From Aeromonas bestiarum (lineage in GTDB: Bacteria > Pseudomonadota > Gammaproteobacteria > Enterobacterales > Aeromonadaceae): DNA of 64,000 bases. Shown here in pieces: positions 39,188-47,947 of this stretch (position 1 is its first letter; each line of letters opens with the position of its first letter). The DNA is taken from positions 158,539-222,538 of the forward strand of contig NZ_CDDA01000030.1 of the NCBI RefSeq assembly GCF_000819745.1, given 5' to 3'. A model generated the notes under the pieces. The model saw nothing but the letters and a program-made list of their open reading frames with translations, searched no databases and was not told the DNA's origin. The position numbers and the translations under genes are program-made.

Positions 39188-40415
39188 GCAGCGTCTCCTC
39201 GCCGTTGACGATACGGCTCACCAGCTGATCGACGCCGATGAGGTAACTGAGCTCGGCCGGGTGCCCGCAGTTCCAGACCAGGAAGTCCGCCAGCATGCCC
39301 ACTCTCAACTGCCCCAAACGCTCCTGCTCGCCGAGCGCGCGGGCGGCGTTGCGGGTCACCCCGACCATGGCCTCGACCGGGGTCAGACCGAACAGGGTAC
39401 AGGCCATGTTCATGGCCATCCGCAGCGACACTATGGGAGCCGTGCCCGGGTTGATGTCGGAGGAGACCGCCATGGGCACATGGGCCTTGCGCAAGGCGGC
39501 GACCGGGGGCAGCCTGGTCTCTTTCAGGAAATAAAATGCGGTGGGCAGCAGGGTGGCGACCACGCCGCGGTGGGCCAGCGCCTGGATCCCTTCCTGATCC
39601 AGATGCTCCAGATGATCCACAGAGAGGGCGCCAAAGTTGGCGGCGAGCGCACTGCCCCCCAGATTGGAGAGCTGTTCCATGTGGCCCTTCACCGCCAGGC
39701 CGTATTGATCCGCAGCCAGATAGACCTGCTCGGTCTGGGCCAGCGAGAAGCCGATGTGCTCGCAGAAGACGTCCACCGCATCCGCCAGACCCGCCTCGGC
39801 GGCCGCCGGAATGATCTCCTGGCAGATGGTCTCGACCCAGGAGTCGGGATCGTCGCGATATTCGGGCGGCACCGCATGGGCCGCCAGCAGGGTGGTCTTG
39901 ACCCGGATCGGCAGCGCCTCTCCAAGCCTGCGGGCAACCCGCAGCATCTTGAGCTCGTCATCCAGCGTGAGGCCGTAGCCGGATTTGATCTCCACCGTGG
40001 TGACCCCTTCCCGGATCAGGGATTTGAGCCGCGGCAGTGCCAGCTCAAACAGCTGCTCCTCGCTGGCGGCACGGGTGGCCCTTACCGTGCTGAGGATGCC
40101 GCCACCCTTGCGGGCGATCTCGGCATAGGGCACCCCTTTCTGGCGCAGTTCAAACTCTTCGGCCCGGCTGCCGGCGAAGATGAGGTGGGTGTGGCAGTCG
40201 ATGAGGCCGGGGGTCACCAGCTTGCCCTTCATCTCCTGCCAGTGGGCGGGATAAGGGCCCTTGAGATCCTGCATGGGCACCAGGGCGTGGATCTTGCCTT
40301 CATGAACGCCGAGGGCGTGGGGTTCCAGCAGACCGTAGTCCGCCAGATCGGGGCGCAGGGTGGCGGGTGTCACGTTGAGCCAGACCCGCTCGCAGTTCAA
40401 CAGTTCCTTGTTCAT
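39180..40415 (-). CDS. hutI: Imidazolonepropionase
   Basis: A 411-residue amidohydrolase that opens 4-imidazolone-5-propionate to N-formimidoyl-glutamate. The metal-binding DCHTHLIFAGSR, substrate region TTVEIKSGYGLTLDDELKML and VDVFCEHIGFSLAQ are clear. The ATG at 40413-40415 (MNKELLNCERVWL) follows AGAGG; the longer upstream reading would run across the HutC operator and is rejected. It is the first gene of the hutIGUH transcript. Confidence 0.97.
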   Translation of the reverse strand: MNKELLNCERVWLNVTPATLRPDLADYGLLEPHALGVHEGKIHALVPMQDLKGPYPAHWQEMKGKLVTPGLIDCHTHLIFAGSRAEEFELRQKGVPYAEIARKGGGILSTVRATRAASEEQLFELALPRLKSLIREGVTTVEIKSGYGLTLDDELKMLRVARRLGEALPIRVKTTLLAAHAVPPEYRDDPDSWVETICQEIIPAAAEAGLADAVDVFCEHIGFSLAQTEQVYLAADQYGLAVKGHMEQLSNLGGSALAANFGALSVDHLEHLDQEGIQALAHRGVVATLLPTAFYFLKETRLPPVAALRKAHVPMAVSSDINPGTAPIVSLRMAMNMACTLFGLTPVEAMVGVTRNAARALGEQERLGQLRVGMLADFLVWNCGHPAELSYLIGVDQLVSRIVNGEETLHG

Positions 40416-40426
40416 ACCGACCTCTA

Positions 40427-40440
40427 AATGTATATACATT
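40427..40440. promoter_or_regulatory. HutC-type operator upstream of hutI
   Basis: The perfect 14-bp palindrome AATGTATATACATT lies 11 bases before the hutI ATG and overlaps the likely transcription start (GATATAAAT as a possible -10 lies just upstream at about 40441-40449). TGTATATACA is the core recognised by HutC repressors, which release DNA when urocanate binds. Confidence 0.8.
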
Positions 40441-40520
40441 AATTTATATCCGATCTCTGGCAGGAAAGAAAGGATCAAATTCACATCTTGATAACAGCGC
40501 TGTGATTAGAGTTTAAGCAC

Positions 40521-40545
40521 AAAAAAGCCCACCATGAGGTGGGCT
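40521..40545 (-). terminator. Terminator after hutC
   Basis: On the minus strand AGCCCACC-TCAT-GGTGGGCT is followed by TTTTTT. It ends the can-hutC transcript before the hutI promoter. Confidence 0.88.
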
Positions 40546-40558
40546 CTGTTAAAAACAA

Positions 40559-40572
40559 TATGTATATACAAT
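40559..40572. promoter_or_regulatory. Second HutC-type operator just past the hutC stop
   Basis: The core TGTATATACA (40561-40570) is repeated exactly, 132 bases upstream of the first site relative to hutI. Two sites bracketing the hutI promoter could allow cooperative binding or looping by HutC. Confidence 0.7.
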
Positions 40573-41276
40573 CAACTGAGGCTAGTCTTGGAACTCAGCT
40601 TGTAGCGGGAACCCGGCGAGAGCAGGCGGGCGTAGGAGACCAGGTAACCTTCCGACCAGGTACGGCGGTGCAGCAACAGACAGGGGGTATCGACCCGCAC
40701 CTGCAGCAGACCGGCCTCGCCGGCGCTCGGCAGTACGGCTTCCACCACGTGCTCCATCTCGGAGAGGGGACAGACCTCCATCAGATAGCGGTTCGGCGTC
40801 TGCTGGGTGAAGTCCTGCTCGCCGTAATCCGGCAGGCGCTCGGCATCGACGAAGCGCTCCTCCAGCTGCAGCGGCTCCCCATCGGCCTGATGGACGATGA
40901 GGCTGTGGAAGATGGGGGCGCCGACCCGCAACCCGAGCTGGACCGCCACCTTCTCGTCGGCGGCCTGGCGTTGCAGCCGGATCACCCGGGCGCTGTACTC
41001 GCTGCCGCGCTCGGCGATCTCGTCGGCTATGTTGCGAATGGCCAGCAAGGGCGACTCGGTGCGCCTGTCCGCCACGAAACTGCCGGAACCGGCGGTGCGC
41101 ACCAGCCAGCCCTCGGCCACCAGCTCACGCAGCGCCTTGTTGACCGTCATCCGGCTCACGGTGAACAGCTCGCACAGGGCGGCCTCGGTCGGGATCCTGT
41201 CCCCCGCCTGATAGTGGCGTTCGCGGATCCCGTCCAGGATGTGCTGCTTGATCTGAAGATAGAGGGCTGGCGCCAA
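40572..41276 (-). CDS. hutC: HutC, GntR-family repressor of histidine utilisation
   Basis: A 234-residue GntR/HutC regulator: winged helix-turn-helix at residues 1-70 (PTEAALCELFTVSRMTVNKA) and a UTRA ligand domain (FVDAERLPDYGEQDFTQQTP, VDTPCLLLHRRTWSEGYLVS) that binds urocanate. The start is a TTG at 41274-41276 (MAPALYLQIKQHIL), seven bases after GAGGAA; earlier in-frame sequence overlaps can and has no homology. It lies 11 bases after the can stop, so it is probably co-transcribed with carbonic anhydrase. Confidence 0.94.
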   Translation of the reverse strand: MAPALYLQIKQHILDGIRERHYQAGDRIPTEAALCELFTVSRMTVNKALRELVAEGWLVRTAGSGSFVADRRTESPLLAIRNIADEIAERGSEYSARVIRLQRQAADEKVAVQLGLRVGAPIFHSLIVHQADGEPLQLEERFVDAERLPDYGEQDFTQQTPNRYLMEVCPLSEMEHVVEAVLPSAGEAGLLQVRVDTPCLLLHRRTWSEGYLVSYARLLSPGSRYKLSSKTSLS

Positions 41277-41287
41277 CGGCAGGTTCC

Positions 41288-41947
41288 TCAGCGACGGCGG
41301 TGGGGCGGACGCATGTCCGGCCAGGCGCGGTAAACATCGGGGATCTGATCCGGCCCGCTGATGCAGAGATCCAGATCGTGCAGCAGACCGTCCTTGATGC
41401 CATAGATCCAGCCGTGCACCGCCAGCTCCTGCCCCTTGCGCCAGGCATTCTGGATGATGGTGGTGTGGCAGACGTTGGCCACCTGCTCGGCCACGTTCAG
41501 CTCGCACAGGTAATCGAAACGCTCGTGCTCATCTTCAATGGCATCCAGCTGTTCGCGATACTTGAAGTAGACATCCTTGATGTTGCGCAGCCAGTTGTCG
41601 ATGAGCCCCAGCTCCTGGTTCTGCATCGCTGCCTTGACGCCACCGCAGCCATAGTGGCCGCAGATGATGATGTGCTTCACCTTGAGCACCTCGACCGCGT
41701 ATTGCAGCACCGAGAGGCAGTTGAAATCGGTGTGCACCACCAGGTTGGCGACGTTGCGGTGGACGAACACATCCCCCGGCAGCAAGCCCATCAGCTGGTT
41801 GGCGGGAACCCGGCTGTCGGAGCAACCGATCCAGAGGTATTCGGGGGCCTGCTGGGCGGAGAGGGTAGCGAAGAAATTCGGGTCCTCGGCCTTGATCCGT
41901 TCCGCCCACTCGCGGTTGTTGGTAAACAGGTCGTTCAACAGTTTCAC
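41288..41947 (-). CDS. can: Beta-carbonic anhydrase
   Basis: A 219-residue zinc enzyme interconverting CO2 and bicarbonate. Zinc ligands are Cys42 (with Asp44 and Arg46 in GCSDSRVPANQ), His98 and Cys101 in CGHYGCGGVKAA. The length and the N terminus MKLLNDLFTNNREWAERI match E. coli Can. The C-terminal tail is basic (RPPHRRR). Its promoter should lie in the 85 bases up to the rpoH terminator. Confidence 0.97.
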   Translation of the reverse strand: MKLLNDLFTNNREWAERIKAEDPNFFATLSAQQAPEYLWIGCSDSRVPANQLMGLLPGDVFVHRNVANLVVHTDFNCLSVLQYAVEVLKVKHIIICGHYGCGGVKAAMQNQELGLIDNWLRNIKDVYFKYREQLDAIEDEHERFDYLCELNVAEQVANVCHTTIIQNAWRKGQELAVHGWIYGIKDGLLHDLDLCISGPDQIPDVYRAWPDMRPPHRRR

Positions 41948-42032
41948 TATCTGCTCTCCCTACTGTGGCAGTGGCGGCAACATAACATAGACAAGGGTAA
42001 CCAAGGCAAGGCCGACCAGATGCTCGTGAAAC

Positions 42033-42060
42033 AAAAACAGGGCCATCAGGCCCTGTTTTT
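42033..42060 (-). terminator. Terminator after rpoH
   Basis: AAAAACAGGGCC-ATCA-GGCCCTGTTTTT, a perfect 12-bp stem including the A/T flanks. It can act in both directions, but in this layout it ends the rpoH transcript ahead of the can promoter. Confidence 0.93.
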
Positions 42061-42072
42061 GTGAGGGAGGCA

Positions 42073-42927
42073 TCAGGCCTCCATGGCGTCTTTCAGCTTC
42101 TTGAGTGCGTTTTTCTCAAGCTGACGCACCCGCTCGGCAGAGACACCATAGGTGTCGGCCAGCTCCTGCAGGGTGGTCTTGCTGTCATCATCGAGCCAGC
42201 GGGCGCGGATGATGTGCTGGCTGCGCTCATCCAGAGTGGCGAGGGCCGAGCTCAGGCGACGGGTCGCATGGTCATCCCAGTTGTCATTCTCTATGGTGGC
42301 CGCCAGATCGGACGATTTGTCTTCCAGATAATGAACCGGGGCGAAGCCGCCTTCGTCTTCATCATCACCGACCAGATCGAACGCCTGATCGTAGTTGCTC
42401 ATGCGTGCTTCCATCTCGGTCACATCGGTCGGGGAGACCCCCAACTCGGCGGCGACGGCCTGCACTTCATCGTGGCTGAACCAGCCCAGACGCTTCTTGG
42501 ATTTGCGCAGGTTGAAGAACAGCTTGCGCTGGGCCTTGGTGGTCGCCACCTTGACCATGCGCCAGTTGCGCAGGACATATTCGTGGATCTCGGCCTTGAT
42601 CCAGTGCACGGCGAAGGAGACGAGTCGCACCCCGACGGTCGGGTCGAAGCGCTTGACGGCCTTCATCAGGCCGATATTGCCTTCCTGAACCAGGTCAGCC
42701 TGGGGCAGACCGTAACCGGCATAACTCTTGGCGACGTGAACGACAAAACGCAGATGCGACATGACCAGCTGACGGGCAGCCTCGAGATCGCCGCCCTGCT
42801 GCAAACGCTCAGCCAGCTCACGCTCTTCCTCTGCGGTCAGCACAGGAATCGAGTTAACTGCCTGGATATAGCCTTCCAGACTACCTTGCGGAATCAGAGC
42901 CATAGTGCGCTGCAATGAAGTTCCCAT
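42073..42927 (-). CDS. rpoH: Heat-shock sigma factor RpoH (sigma-32)
   Basis: A 284-residue sigma-70 family factor directing heat-shock transcription. Region 2 is [20 protein letters not shown] and [19 protein letters not shown], the RpoH box is [14 protein letters not shown] (about 132-145), and region 4 HTH is [25 protein letters not shown] lies before the ATG. It follows ftsYEX on the same strand, as in E. coli, but separated by about 450 bases with a terminator in between. Confidence 0.98.
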   Translation of the reverse strand: MGTSLQRTMALIPQGSLEGYIQAVNSIPVLTAEEERELAERLQQGGDLEAARQLVMSHLRFVVHVAKSYAGYGLPQADLVQEGNIGLMKAVKRFDPTVGVRLVSFAVHWIKAEIHEYVLRNWRMVKVATTKAQRKLFFNLRKSKKRLGWFSHDEVQAVAAELGVSPTDVTEMEARMSNYDQAFDLVGDDEDEGGFAPVHYLEDKSSDLAATIENDNWDDHATRRLSSALATLDERSQHIIRARWLDDDSKTTLQELADTYGVSAERVRQLEKNALKKLKDAMEA

Positions 42928-43079
42928 GTTCTACCTCTTTCTTTTCAATCGAATCAGTCTAACACCCTGAGAGGGTCTGTCTACTGACCGGACGCCATTC
43001 TGCGGCCTGTATCAAACATAGTGAGCATGTCTGAACCGGGGTTATCTTAGGCCGGCAGGATGAATCATGAATGAACAGT
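42928..43079 (-). promoter_or_regulatory. rpoH promoter/leader region
   Basis: These 152 bases between the upstream terminator and rpoH must carry its promoters. A possible sigma-70 element on the minus strand is TTCATG-16-TAAGAT (about 43042-43069). No clear heat-shock (sigma-E type) pair could be fixed by eye. The leader also contains a short CCCT-CTCAG-GGG stem near 42964-42976. Confidence 0.35.
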
Positions 43080-43328
43080 CAAAAAAAGGGGGTCACAATA
43101 AAGGACCCCCGAAAAGTAGCATGCTAAGTCCATTGTTGCGGAGCTCGCAACCTTCACATGCTTGCCAAGTCAGACGAGCAAGGCAGAGGGGCCACACCCG
43201 TATAAGTTCTTCAGCACTTGTAGACTGCTTATAAATCAGAAGGTTCACAGGATCCAGAGAAGATCCCGAAGATCGGTACCGTTCAGATTACTCTCAGAAC
43301 GCTGGCCGTGCCAGAAACGGCCCCTCTT
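43080..43328 (-). ncRNA. Candidate structured RNA / long 3' UTR between ftsX and rpoH
   Basis: On the minus strand this segment has several nested stems: GGCCGT/ACGGCC (43304-43322), CGTTC/GAACG (43280-43301), a 9-bp long-range pair AGAGGGGCC/GGCCCCTCT (43185-43193 with 43319-43327), AGCATG/CATGCT (43118-43162) enclosing TTGCG/CGCAA (43136-43150), and finally a strong terminator. No ORF explains it. It could be an sRNA, a structured 3' end of the ftsYEX message or a regulatory leader; it matches none of the common RNAs I know (6S, tmRNA, RNase P, SRP). Confidence 0.35.
43081..43110 (-). terminator. Intrinsic terminator upstream of rpoH
   Basis: The minus strand reads GGGGGTC-CTTTATTGT-GACCCCC followed by seven T residues. 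It ends transcripts coming from ftsX or from the candidate RNA. Confidence 0.9.
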
Positions 43329-43379
43329 TTACTTGATCCGTGTCTCAAAATCCAGCGCTTTAAAACGCTGATAAATTAA

Positions 43380-44333
43380 TCAGGATGGTTCTATGTCGCG
43401 AATGTGGCGATGGACCGAGAACCAGGAGGCGATCAGCCCCAGTAGAGCCCCCAGCAGAATCAGATTAATCCCATCCACCGCCCCCATGCCGACCAGCCGG
43501 AAATTGCTGTTATACAAGCCCGCCAGCTCCTTTACCACACCCTCGCTCCAGATCACCATCACCTCGGTCAGCCACCAGGCCAGCATGCCGCCGATGACCC
43601 CGAACCAGATGCCGGTATACAGGAAAGGACGATGAATGAAGGCATCGGTCGCCCCCACCAGCTTGAGCACTTCGATCTCGGATCGCTGGTTGAGTATGTT
43701 CAGACGCAGGGTATTGCCGACGATCAGCAGCACGGCGGAGAGCAGCAGCACGGCTATGCCGGTAATGGTGTGGCGCAACAGGTTCATGATCCCCTGCAAG
43801 CGGGTCAACCACTGCAGATCCAGCTTGCCCTGTTCGACGCCATCCTCGTTGTTCAGCTTGTTGAGCAGCTCGGCGGCCCCTTCCGGATTCTGCCAGCGGG
43901 GATCGGGAATAACGCTCAGCACAGGCGGCAGCGGGTTGCTGTCGAGGTAATCGAGCGCGTCGCCGAAACCGGAGATCTCGCGAAACTCCTTGAGCGCCTC
44001 ATCCCGGCTCATGTAGGTGACGGACTCCACCTCGGGATAGAGCAGGATCCGCTGCTTCATGTCGAGAATGCTCTGCTCGGGCAGATCCTTGCGCAGATAA
44101 AGGGAGATCTGGGAACTGGTCTGCCAGCTCCCCTCCACCACCTCGGCGTTTTTCAGCAGCACGTGGAAGCAGGAGGGCAGCGCCAGGCTGACGCCAAGCA
44201 CCGCCAGCGTCATCAGGGAGGCGAGCGGATTGCGCCACAGCTCGCCCAGACTGGAGAAGGCCTGACGGGCGTGGTCGACCCAGTACATCATGAACCGGCG
44301 CAGCGGTGGCTGTTTATGACGAACGATAGCCAT
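43380..44333 (-). CDS. ftsX: Cell division protein FtsX
   Basis: A 317-residue inner-membrane ABC-type permease with four helices (about 40-60, 193-213, 242-262 and 288-308) and a large periplasmic loop after the first helix (VVEGSWQTSSQISLYLRKDL). With FtsE it controls activation of septal peptidoglycan amidases. The C-terminal half shows SEIEVLKLVGATDAFIHRPF, a family hallmark. Its ATG overlaps the stop of the preceding 36-codon ORF as TGATG, not the ftsE stop as would be expected. Confidence 0.96.
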   Translation of the reverse strand: MAIVRHKQPPLRRFMMYWVDHARQAFSSLGELWRNPLASLMTLAVLGVSLALPSCFHVLLKNAEVVEGSWQTSSQISLYLRKDLPEQSILDMKQRILLYPEVESVTYMSRDEALKEFREISGFGDALDYLDSNPLPPVLSVIPDPRWQNPEGAAELLNKLNNEDGVEQGKLDLQWLTRLQGIMNLLRHTITGIAVLLLSAVLLIVGNTLRLNILNQRSEIEVLKLVGATDAFIHRPFLYTGIWFGVIGGMLAWWLTEVMVIWSEGVVKELAGLYNSNFRLVGMGAVDGINLILLGALLGLIASWFSVHRHIRDIEPS

Positions 44334-44443
44334 CAGAACATCTCCCCTGGCAAGTGGCTGGCGAGCAAAGAGCGGGCATGATCCTCACCCCACGCCAGCA
44401 TGAAGCGGCACTGTGGTGGCTGCTTGTGGCGGAAAATAGCCAT
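44333..44443 (-). CDS. 36-codon ORF duplicating the ftsX 5' end, between ftsE and ftsX
   Basis: ATG at 44441-44443 overlaps the ftsE stop (TGATG) and the TGA at 44333-44335 overlaps the ftsX ATG (TGATG). The product starts [18 protein letters not shown] and ends HLPGEMF; FtsX starts MAIVRHKQPPLRRFMMYW, and DHAR follows in both. It is therefore a diverged copy of the first 25 or so FtsX codons that has kept an open frame and both coupling overlaps. It may be only a relic that preserves coupling, or a translated leader peptide. The FtsX-like part is the cytoplasmic N-tail; no membrane helix is included. Confidence 0.6.
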   Translation of the reverse strand: MAIFRHKQPPQCRFMLAWGEDHARSLLASHLPGEMF

Positions 44444-45111
44444 CAGAGCTCCTCCCCTGCCGAATACATGCGCCCCGCCTTGAGGGTCAGGGTGCGATAG
44501 CGCATGCGGGCGATCAGCCCCAGATCGTGGGTGGCAATCAGCACGGAAACGCCGAAGCGATTGAACTCCTCGAACAGCCGCATGATATCCATGGAGAGCT
44601 GGGGATCCAGATTGCCGGTCGGCTCATCCGCCAGCAGCAGAGGCGGCTTGTTGACGATGGCGCGGGCGATGCCGACCCGCTGCTGTTCACCACCGGAGAG
44701 CATGCGCGGCTGGTAGCGCTCCTTGCCGAGCAGCCCCACCTTGTCCAGCGCCGCCGCCACTCGCTTGTTGATGTCGGCATGGCTGTAACCGTCGATCACC
44801 AGCGGCAGCGCCACGTTGTCGAACACGGTTCTGTCCATCAGCAGCCGGTGATCCTGAAAGATCATGCCGATCTGGCGGCGCACATAGGGGATATCGCCCC
44901 GCTTGATATGACTGACATCGTCGCCGTGAAAGAAGACGCGCCCGTCGGTCGGCCGCTCCATCACGCTGATGAGCTTCAAAAGGGTACTCTTGCCCGCCCC
45001 TGAGTGCCCGGTCAGGAAGGCCATCTCCCCCTTGCGCAGGTGAAAGCTGACCTTCTGCAACGCCTGATGGCCGCCGCTGTATACCTTGCTGACCTTATCG
45101 AAACGAATCAT
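44443..45111 (-). CDS. ftsE: Cell division ATP-binding protein FtsE
   Basis: A 222-residue ABC ATPase. Walker A is [14 protein letters not shown] (about 36-49), the signature is [16 protein letters not shown], Walker B is [13 protein letters not shown], and the switch His is in IATHDL. It energises FtsX at the divisome. It lies 69 bases after ftsY; a GCCCCGAC-CTGA-GTCGGGGC stem at 45134-45153 in that gap lacks a T-run and may only attenuate. Confidence 0.97.
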   Translation of the reverse strand: MIRFDKVSKVYSGGHQALQKVSFHLRKGEMAFLTGHSGAGKSTLLKLISVMERPTDGRVFFHGDDVSHIKRGDIPYVRRQIGMIFQDHRLLMDRTVFDNVALPLVIDGYSHADINKRVAAALDKVGLLGKERYQPRMLSGGEQQRVGIARAIVNKPPLLLADEPTGNLDPQLSMDIMRLFEEFNRFGVSVLIATHDLGLIARMRYRTLTLKAGRMYSAGEEL

Positions 45112-45180
45112 AACGGATCCCTGACAGTGACAAGCCCCGACCTGAGTCGGGGCATGTGGCGCTTACCATGGCGCCTGAGC

Positions 45181-47154
45181 TTACTCATCGCGACTGAACA
45201 GTGCCTCGATAAAGTCGTTGGCGACGAAGGGGCGCAGATCGTCGATCCCCTCGCCCACCCCGATATAGCGGATCGGGATCTGGAACTTGTCGGCCACCGC
45301 GAAGATGACGCCGCCCTTGGCGGTTCCGTCCAGCTTGGTCAGGACGATACCGTCCAGCCCCACCGCCTCGCTGAACAGCTTGGCCTGGCTGAGGGCGTTC
45401 TGGCCTGTGCCCGCATCCAGAGTCAGCATGACCTCGTGGGGGGCCTCTTCATCCAGCTTCTTCATCACCCGCACCACCTTCTTGAGCTCTTCCATCAGGT
45501 TGCTCTTGTTCTGCAGGCGGCCGGCGGTGTCGGCGATCAGTACGTCGGCCCCACGCGAGCGGGCAGCCTCGATGGCATCATAGATGACGGAGGCAGAGTC
45601 GGCGCCGGTATGCTGGGCGATCACTGGGATGTTGTTGCGCTGACCCCATACCTGCAACTGCTCGACCGCAGCGGCACGGAAGGTATCGCCGGCGGCCAGC
45701 ATGACGCTCTTGCCTTCGGCCTGGAACTGCTTGGCCAGCTTGCCGATGGTGGTGGTCTTGCCGACACCGTTCACGCCCACCATCAGGATCACGTAGGGCT
45801 TCTTGCTGGTGTCGATCACCAGCGGCTGCTCGACCTTGGCCAGCATGGCGCCCATGTCCTGCTTGAGCAGACCGTAGAGCGCCTCGGCATCCTTGAGCTG
45901 CTTGCGATCCGCATGCTGCACCAGGCCATCTATGATGCGGCGCGTGGTATCGACCCCCAGATCGGCGGTCAGCAGCTGGGTCTCCAGCTCTTCAAACAGC
46001 TCATCGTCGATCTTCTTGCCACTGAACAGGCCGAAGAAGCCGGAGCCAATATTCTCCTTGGTGCGTATCAGACTGCGCTTGAGGCGGGCAAAGAAGCCCT
46101 CTCGCTGCGGCTTGTCCTGGGTATCGTCATCCACCTTGGCGGCCAGCGGCAGGGCAGCCAATGCGGCGGCTTCAGCTTCCATCTCGGCGACCAGGCGAAG
46201 ATCTTCCGCTCTCTGGGCTTCTTTGGCGATACGAGCCTCTTCAGCAGCCTGCGCCTCGGCGGCGATGCGAGCAGCTTCGGCAGCCTGCGCCTCGGCGGCG
46301 ATACGAGCGGCTTCTGCAGCCTGTGCCTCGGCAGCGATGCGGGCGGCTTCGGCAGCCTGTGCCTCGGCGGCGATACGGGCGGCTTCGGCAGCCTGCGCCT
46401 CGGCAGCGATACGGGTGGCTTCGGCAGCCTGTGCTTCGGCGGCGATACGGGCAGCTTCGGTAGCCTGCGCCTCTGCAGCGATACGGGCAGCTTCCGCAGC
46501 CTGAGCCTCGGCGGCAACACGGGCAGCTTCGGCAGCCTCTGCCTCGGCAGCGATACGGGCAGCTTCGGCAGCCTGCGCCTCGGCAGCGATACGGGCGGCT
46601 TCGGTAGCCTGCGCCTCAGCGGCGATACGAGCGGCTTCCGCAGCTTGTGCCTCGGCAGCGACACGGGCAACTTCGGCAGCTTGTGCCTCGGCGGCGATAC
46701 GGGCAGCTTCGGCAGCCTGTGCCTCGGCGGCGATACGGGCGGCTTCGGCAGCCTCTGCCTCGGCGGCGATACGAGCAGCTTCGGCAGCCTCTGCCTCGGC
46801 AGCGATACGGGCGGCTTCGGTAGCCTGCGCCTCGGCACTCTCCTGCTCGATCAGCAGTTCATTGACGATGACGGGCTCCAGCTCGGAGGCACACTCTTCC
46901 ACCACCAGCGGACCCGCGTCCAGATCGGTGGGAGCACAGCAATCGTCATCGTGCGCAGCGCCAGCGGGCAGGAGATCATTCTGTGCGCTGACGGGCAATT
47001 CAGTGGGCACTACCGGCGTAGTATCGGAAACGGGGTGAGCAACGACCTCAGGCTCAACGATAATGGGGGTGGCTTGGGGTGTCTGTGGTTGGACAGCCTC
47101 AGCCTCTTCTTTCTTGCGGCCGAAACCCAGCCAGGAAAACAAACCTTTTGCCAT
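45181..47154 (-). CDS. ftsY: FtsY, signal recognition particle receptor, with long Ala/Glu repeat
   Basis: A 657-residue SRP receptor GTPase. The N terminus [19 protein letters not shown] holds the membrane-targeting amphipathic segment. An acidic A-domain follows, with 17 copies of a 12-residue repeat (about 107-312). The NG domain begins near residue 350: P-loop [35 protein letters not shown], and [12 protein letters not shown]. It docks ribosome-SRP complexes at the Sec translocon. The A-domain is much longer than in E. coli FtsY (497 residues in all) owing to the repeat. It diverges from rsmD. Confidence 0.96.
   Translation of the reverse strand: MAKGLFSWLGFGRKKEEAEAVQPQTPQATPIIVEPEVVAHPVSDTTPVVPTELPVSAQNDLLPAGAAHDDDCCAPTDLDAGPLVVEECASELEPVIVNELLIEQESAEAQATEAARIAAEAEAAEAARIAAEAEAAEAARIAAEAQAAEAARIAAEAQAAEVARVAAEAQAAEAARIAAEAQATEAARIAAEAQAAEAARIAAEAEAAEAARVAAEAQAAEAARIAAEAQATEAARIAAEAQAAEATRIAAEAQAAEAARIAAEAQAAEAARIAAEAQAAEAARIAAEAQAAEAARIAAEAQAAEEARIAKEAQRAEDLRLVAEMEAEAAALAALPLAAKVDDDTQDKPQREGFFARLKRSLIRTKENIGSGFFGLFSGKKIDDELFEELETQLLTADLGVDTTRRIIDGLVQHADRKQLKDAEALYGLLKQDMGAMLAKVEQPLVIDTSKKPYVILMVGVNGVGKTTTIGKLAKQFQAEGKSVMLAAGDTFRAAAVEQLQVWGQRNNIPVIAQHTGADSASVIYDAIEAARSRGADVLIADTAGRLQNKSNLMEELKKVVRVMKKLDEEAPHEVMLTLDAGTGQNALSQAKLFSEAVGLDGIVLTKLDGTAKGGVIFAVADKFQIPIRYIGVGEGIDDLRPFVANDFIEALFSRDE
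46222..46833 (-). repeat. 36-bp tandem repeat inside ftsY (about 17 units)
   Basis: The period is 36 bases, encoding the 12-residue unit [12 protein letters not shown] with small changes (Q/E, I/V, A/T). The predicted protein is a long charged helix or coiled coil. Copies differ by scattered, mostly third-position changes, so the array is not freshly expanded. Boundaries are approximate. Confidence 0.9.
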
Positions 47155-47265
47155 CTAAAAAATACTCACTTCGTTGGCTGACTGCTAAGATAGCCGTCCC
47201 TCGGCGGGTCGGCATAAAAATGAACCGCCTTATACTACCACTTTATTTTCTGACGACGAAACGCG

Positions 47266-47895
47266 ATGCCCAGAGTGAAATCCAGCCATAACAGCCCGAG
47301 CAAGAGCCCAGCCCCACAGGGGAAATCAGGCTTTGTCAGAATCATCAGCGGCCAGTGGCGAGGCCGCAAATTGCCGGTCAAGGATGTGGAGGGGCTCAGA
47401 CCCACCACGGATCGCGTCAAGGAGACCATCTTCAACTGGCTGGCCCCCCATGTCCGCGGTACCCGCTGTCTGGACCTGTTCGCTGGCAGCGGCGGCCTGG
47501 GGCTGGAGGCGCTGTCGCGCTATGCCGAACAGGTGACCCTGATCGAAATGGACAAGGGCGCCGCCGACCAGATCAAGAAGAATCTGGCCGCCCTCGGCAG
47601 TAGCCAGGGCCAGGTGATCCAGTCCGATGCCGTCAGCTGGCTGCAAGGCCCGGCCACGCCGTTCGATCTGGTGTTCCTCGATCCGCCGTTTCGGCGCGAG
47701 CTGCTGCCCCAGGCATGCGAACTGCTGGAGCAGCGCGGCTGGCTGGCACCGGATGCCCTCATCTATCTGGAGCGGGAGAAGGAGATGGCCGATCTGGCAC
47801 TCCCTGCCAGCTGGCAACTGCTCAAGGACAAACAAGCAGGTCAGGTCTGCTACCAACTCTATCTGCGGGACACCAAGAATGACGCTGCGGTTTAA
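47266..47895 (+). CDS. rsmD: 16S rRNA (guanine966-N2)-methyltransferase RsmD
   Basis: A 209-residue methyltransferase acting on G966 of 16S rRNA. SAM motif I is CLDLFAGSGGLGLEALSRYA and the catalytic motif is LVFLDPPFRRELL; GQWRGRKLPV near the N terminus is typical. It diverges from ftsY, as in E. coli. Its last 24 codons are repeated in diverged form just downstream (47948-48022). Confidence 0.96.
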   Translation: MPRVKSSHNSPSKSPAPQGKSGFVRIISGQWRGRKLPVKDVEGLRPTTDRVKETIFNWLAPHVRGTRCLDLFAGSGGLGLEALSRYAEQVTLIEMDKGAADQIKKNLAALGSSQGQVIQSDAVSWLQGPATPFDLVFLDPPFRRELLPQACELLEQRGWLAPDALIYLEREKEMADLALPASWQLLKDKQAGQVCYQLYLRDTKNDAAV

Positions 47896-47947
47896 ATGCC
47901 GGGTGGGAGATGGGTGCTGTGCCCCTCCTCGCCAATTTGGGCAACGG

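Noticed and set aside
41277..41507. N-terminal extension of hutC to 311 residues
   Set aside because: It overlaps can in another frame and has no GntR-like sequence. The TTG at 41276 has a proper ribosome site and gives the normal length.
43080..43328. Known housekeeping RNA (6S, tmRNA, RNase P RNA, SRP RNA)
   Set aside because: None of the remembered conserved cores of these RNAs is present; only stems and a terminator can be supported.
45004..47181. 725-codon plus-strand frame opposite ftsE/ftsY with Gly/Ser/Leu repeats
   Set aside because: The repeats are only the antisense reading of the ftsY 36-bp repeat; FtsY motifs are unmistakable on the minus strand.
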